Of a DNA stretch of 64,000 bases, positions 61,450 through 64,000 are shown one piece after another. Each line of letters starts with the position of its first letter. Position 1 is the first letter of the stretch. The position numbers and the translations under genes are program-made. Under the pieces are notes generated by a model. It searched no databases. It was not told where the DNA came from and saw nothing but the letters and a program-made list of their open reading frames with translations. Origin of the DNA: Euglena gracilis (taxonomy: Eukaryota; Euglenida; Euglenophyceae; Euglenales); assembly GCA_039621445.1 (NCBI GenBank), contig CP154957.1, forward strand, positions 7,629,114 through 7,693,113, written 5' to 3'.

Positions 61450-62030
61450 GGCTTTGGGGCTTGGGGTTGGGTATGACCTACAAAATTGGAGGTGTGTGAA
61501 AATTAATGCTCCACACTGTGTGTACATGCTCGGTGTAGGACATCCAGACCAACAGAATTTCTTGTAGGTTTTTGTTTTAAATCAACCCGAATCTGCTCCC
61601 ACTCACTGTTTTTGGAGGTGCTGAGTTCAAAAATGGATGTGCTGTTTGTGGAGGAATGTGACATTTCCGGGAGAATAATGCGGACAGATGATCCCACATA
61701 TTTGCTTTTATTAGCAGTGAAATACAAAAAACAAACATCCAGAAAAACATTTTAGACATTTGTTTCTGTTTTAAAAGCATTTTAGGATCATTTTGATCAT
61801 ACTTTATGTAGCATTTGCAATTGAAAAAGAGTTTTTTTTGTCCTGCTTAATCCCGAATCCCACTTTTCCAAGATCCCACTTTTCCAAACTGGTGGATTGC
61901 TTGGGAAATAAATATGAAGTTCACTTGACCCAACACAGAGAAGAGAGGATGGAATGTGTGGCAGGCGCTGGCCACTGTACATTTGTGGAGTTTCATGGGT
62001 GACAGACGCAGCTGGCTGTCGGCCGCCAGC
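61450..62030. other. Region without a supported gene
   Basis: A/T-rich in the middle (61690-61850). No feature recognised. A CCACTTTTCCAAGATCC-type direct repeat (GATCCCACTTTTCCAA twice near 61860) is the only structure. Confidence 0.4.
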
Positions 62031-62035
62031 CGTAA

Positions 62036-62197
62036 TGCGGTGGAAGCTGGGAGGCCGGAATGCAGGCGTGGGCACACAACTTGGGCCCATTCATTGGGCA
62101 TCCCAGGGCGCTGGAGGGGGCCACGCTCCGGGCCTTGTGTCGGGGGCTGACCCCGGTGCTGCCTTGGGTGGTGCTGTCTGCCGCAGGCTCCTTTTAA
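62036..62197 (+). CDS. Plus-strand terminal exon-like sequence
   Basis: The frame reads SWEAGMQAWAHNLGPFIGH, then PRALEGATLRALCRGLTPVL and PWVVLSAAGSF, stopping at TAA 62195-62197. Leu/Ala/Trp-rich, G/C third positions, no repeat character. Two other plus frames are open but basic or Gly-rich. The 5' edge is not clear (in-frame TAA at 62033). No family recognised. Confidence 0.4.
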   Translation, partial: CGGSWEAGMQAWAHNLGPFIGHPRALEGATLRALCRGLTPVLPWVVLSAAGSF

Positions 62198-62469
62198 AAC
62201 ACGCCCCCCACAAAACTAAAGCGGACTGCGGCATTCAACCCCAAAGGTTTGAAAGCAGTAATCTGGCCAGACCTTCTGGAAAGGAAAACTCATTGTTGCA
62301 AGAAAGAAGGTTTTTCCGCTGCAGTTCCGTGCAGCCTGCGTGTCACCCTGGAGTCGCAAACGCTCACCTTGAACAATTAAAACACACCCCTGGGAAGAAA
62401 AGCAGAGGAGCAGAGCAGAGGCAGCTCGTCGCCATTTTCCTTGGCCCAACATAACTCATTCCCTCCCTA

Positions 62470-62900
62470 CTGGGGCGGGGAGGACACACTGTTTAGAAGC
62501 TCAACGAAGCCAGCACTTTCCTTCTGGGGGGGGGGGACGGAGGAAATCCTGTTGGAAAAGCCTGGCTAGTAGCCACCACGTGGATGAGCTTAGCAAGAAA
62601 GATGCAATCCGCAGCCCTCCCAGACAGGAGGTCGGTGGCAGCCCCCTCTGCCACCCCATCCGTGTGTTCAGCTCAGTTTCTACCTATACCCCCCCCGCCC
62701 TGCACTGGGGATGGGGCCAATAATTCATTTAACACCTGATGCGCCCCCCCCCCCCCAGCCAAGCCGAAGGCCAGGTTCGAGAATTTTCAAAGGTTTTTAG
62801 CTGACTTTGGGGGGGGGGGGGGGTGGGGGGGTGGGTTGACCCGGGGGAATGGGGATTTGTGGGTGGGTGGGTTTAGGTCCAGGAAAAAGTGCCCGAGGTC
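62470..62900. other. C/G-tract-rich intergenic sequence
   Basis: Several C9-C13 and G12-G13 runs. TTTTCAAAGGTTTTTAGCTG resembles the TTTTCGGCTGATTTTGG of 58460, so parts may be old repeat ends. No gene. Confidence 0.4.
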
Positions 62901-63256
62901 ATCTCCCGCTCCCCTTGTCCAAAACCAAGCTTGCAAACGAACACCAATTGTGGGAAGAATTGTATGATTTAACTTCGCTTTTTTGCATTTGCTTGTTTCA
63001 ATTTTTTTTGCAATTTTGATTGACTGATTGATTTGAGATGATTGCCATAAATTGGCTGAACATGCCTAAAAATGGCAGGAAAAAAGCCAATAACTCCAAA
63101 AAAAAAGGCCAAATTGGCCAGAATGACTAAAATTGGTGAGATTGTGACAATCGGCAAAAAGTTGCTGAAAATGGGACAAAAAGATGGCCAAAAAATGTTG
63201 ATGTTTCCATTAAGAAAACTCTTGATAAAAGCAAAAAAATCAAGGCCACAATGGTC

Positions 63257-63269
63257 NNNNNNNNNNNNN
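63257..63269. other. Assembly gap, 13 N
   Basis: Undetermined bases; frames that cross it are meaningless. Confidence 0.99.
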
Positions 63270-63529
63270 TTTTCGCGGCCTACCCCACCACAAGACCCCC
63301 GGGGTCTCTTGGGCCAAAAACCAGTCAGCCACCCCCCCCCCCCCACCCCCCCCCCCCCCGGGGGGGATGACAGCTGTTAACACGGCATGGTTTCAGCGCA
63401 ATGTGCCAAAAACTTTCTGTGAAATGCCTTCAGACGGCCCCAATTTTTGCCCCCCCCAACCAGCGGCACATGGGGATGTATGAACACTTTTCTTATTTAT
63501 TTGCTATTTATTTATTTTTTTGCTATTTT

Positions 63530-63800
63530 TTTTGGCCATTTTGACCATTTTTACCACTTTTAAGCATTTTTACCCACTTTTGGCCATTTTTTGGCCATTT
63601 TTTTGCCAACAGAAATCCAAAATGGCCAAAAAGCCAAAAATGGTCAACAGTGGCAAAAAATGGACAAGAGTGGACAAAAACTGACCAAAAATGGCCAAAG
63701 TTACCAAAAGCGACCAAAAAAAAGGCCCAAAGTGGCCCAAAGTGGGCCAAAAAAAGGGTTGGCCAATTTTTTGACCAAATTTTGGCCAACTTTGACAAAT
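63530..63800 (+). repeat. TGGCCAAAA degenerate array
   Basis: TTTTGGCCATTTTTTGGCC units, then GGCCAAAAAGCCAAAAATGG and AAAGTGGCCCAAAGTGGGCC. Same motif as 40180-40460 and 59535-59780; the surrounding element ends are not resolved (AACCCCCCTAAATAATAACC at 63869 may be one). Confidence 0.75.
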
Positions 63801-64000
63801 TTCCGCCTTTTGTTGCAATCTTGCTACTGGCCTTTTTTCAGCGGCCACAGAGGGGGGAACGAAAAATAAACCCCCCTAAATAATAACCCCCGGGACATGA
63901 TTTTTTCACCCAAAGTCCCGGCCGAGGGGGGTATCATTTGGGGGGGGGTAATAGCACCCCAAAATTTTCGAAATTTTCCGAAGTCCCGTAGAAGCCGAAA

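Noticed and set aside
63072-63380. Frames around 63.2 kb
   Set aside because: They cross the N gap and are composed of TGGCCAAAA-like repeat sequence.

Overview
The window is nuclear DNA of a eukaryote with a large, repeat-dominated genome. The evidence is GT-AG-like exon edges, short GC3-rich exon candidates separated by kilobases of repeats, a tyrosine-recombinase (DIRS-type) retrotransposon, hAT-like elements with 8-bp target duplications, a tRNA-derived SINE, degenerate TTAGGG-like repeats and long TACA microsatellites. Nothing is bacterial. An animal, or a protist with an animal-like gene structure, fits best; I do not name a taxon. There is one 13-base N gap near 63.26 kb.

Layout. 1-12.6 kb: a satellite array of about 1.53-kb units. 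Its left flank is broken by a 1,046-bp hAT-like element (577-1622) and its last unit (10891-12509) has a replaced middle. 12.6-24.5 kb: a patchwork of small non-autonomous transposons. Several carry perfect 8-bp target duplications, one pair is nested, and a few exon-like pieces lie between them. 24.589-29.351 kb: one DIRS-type element, structurally complete (terminal inverted repeats, internal complementary region, Gag/RT/RNase H/methyltransferase-like and tyrosine-recombinase frames) but with frameshifts in both enzymes. 29.4-39.6 kb: sparse exon candidates, a tRNA-Val-like SINE head and more short elements. 39.6-42.2 kb: TACA microsatellites interleaved with inverted-repeat elements whose ends are pure C or G tracts. 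40.7-58.3 kb: a run of minus-strand exon candidates that may belong to one or more long genes. 60.7-62.2 kb: plus-strand exon candidates, plus an inverted duplication. 62.2-64 kb: repeats only.

The most unusual feature is a set of 250-660 bp elements bounded by TA, a C/G homopolymer tract and a family-specific inverted repeat (39670-39924, 40086-40619, 43889-44355, 44618-44881, 56738-57044, 58610-59017, 32788-33244, and probably 59381-60042). One of them sits inside another repeat whose undisturbed sequence is visible elsewhere in the window, so its TA target is directly inferable. These elements also share interior material (TGGCCAAAA arrays and GGCGC-loop-GCGCC hairpins) with hAT-like elements of unrelated termini.

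The exon calls rest on codon pattern, splice-like edges and protein-like translations. I could not assign most of them to a family, and strand is uncertain where stated.
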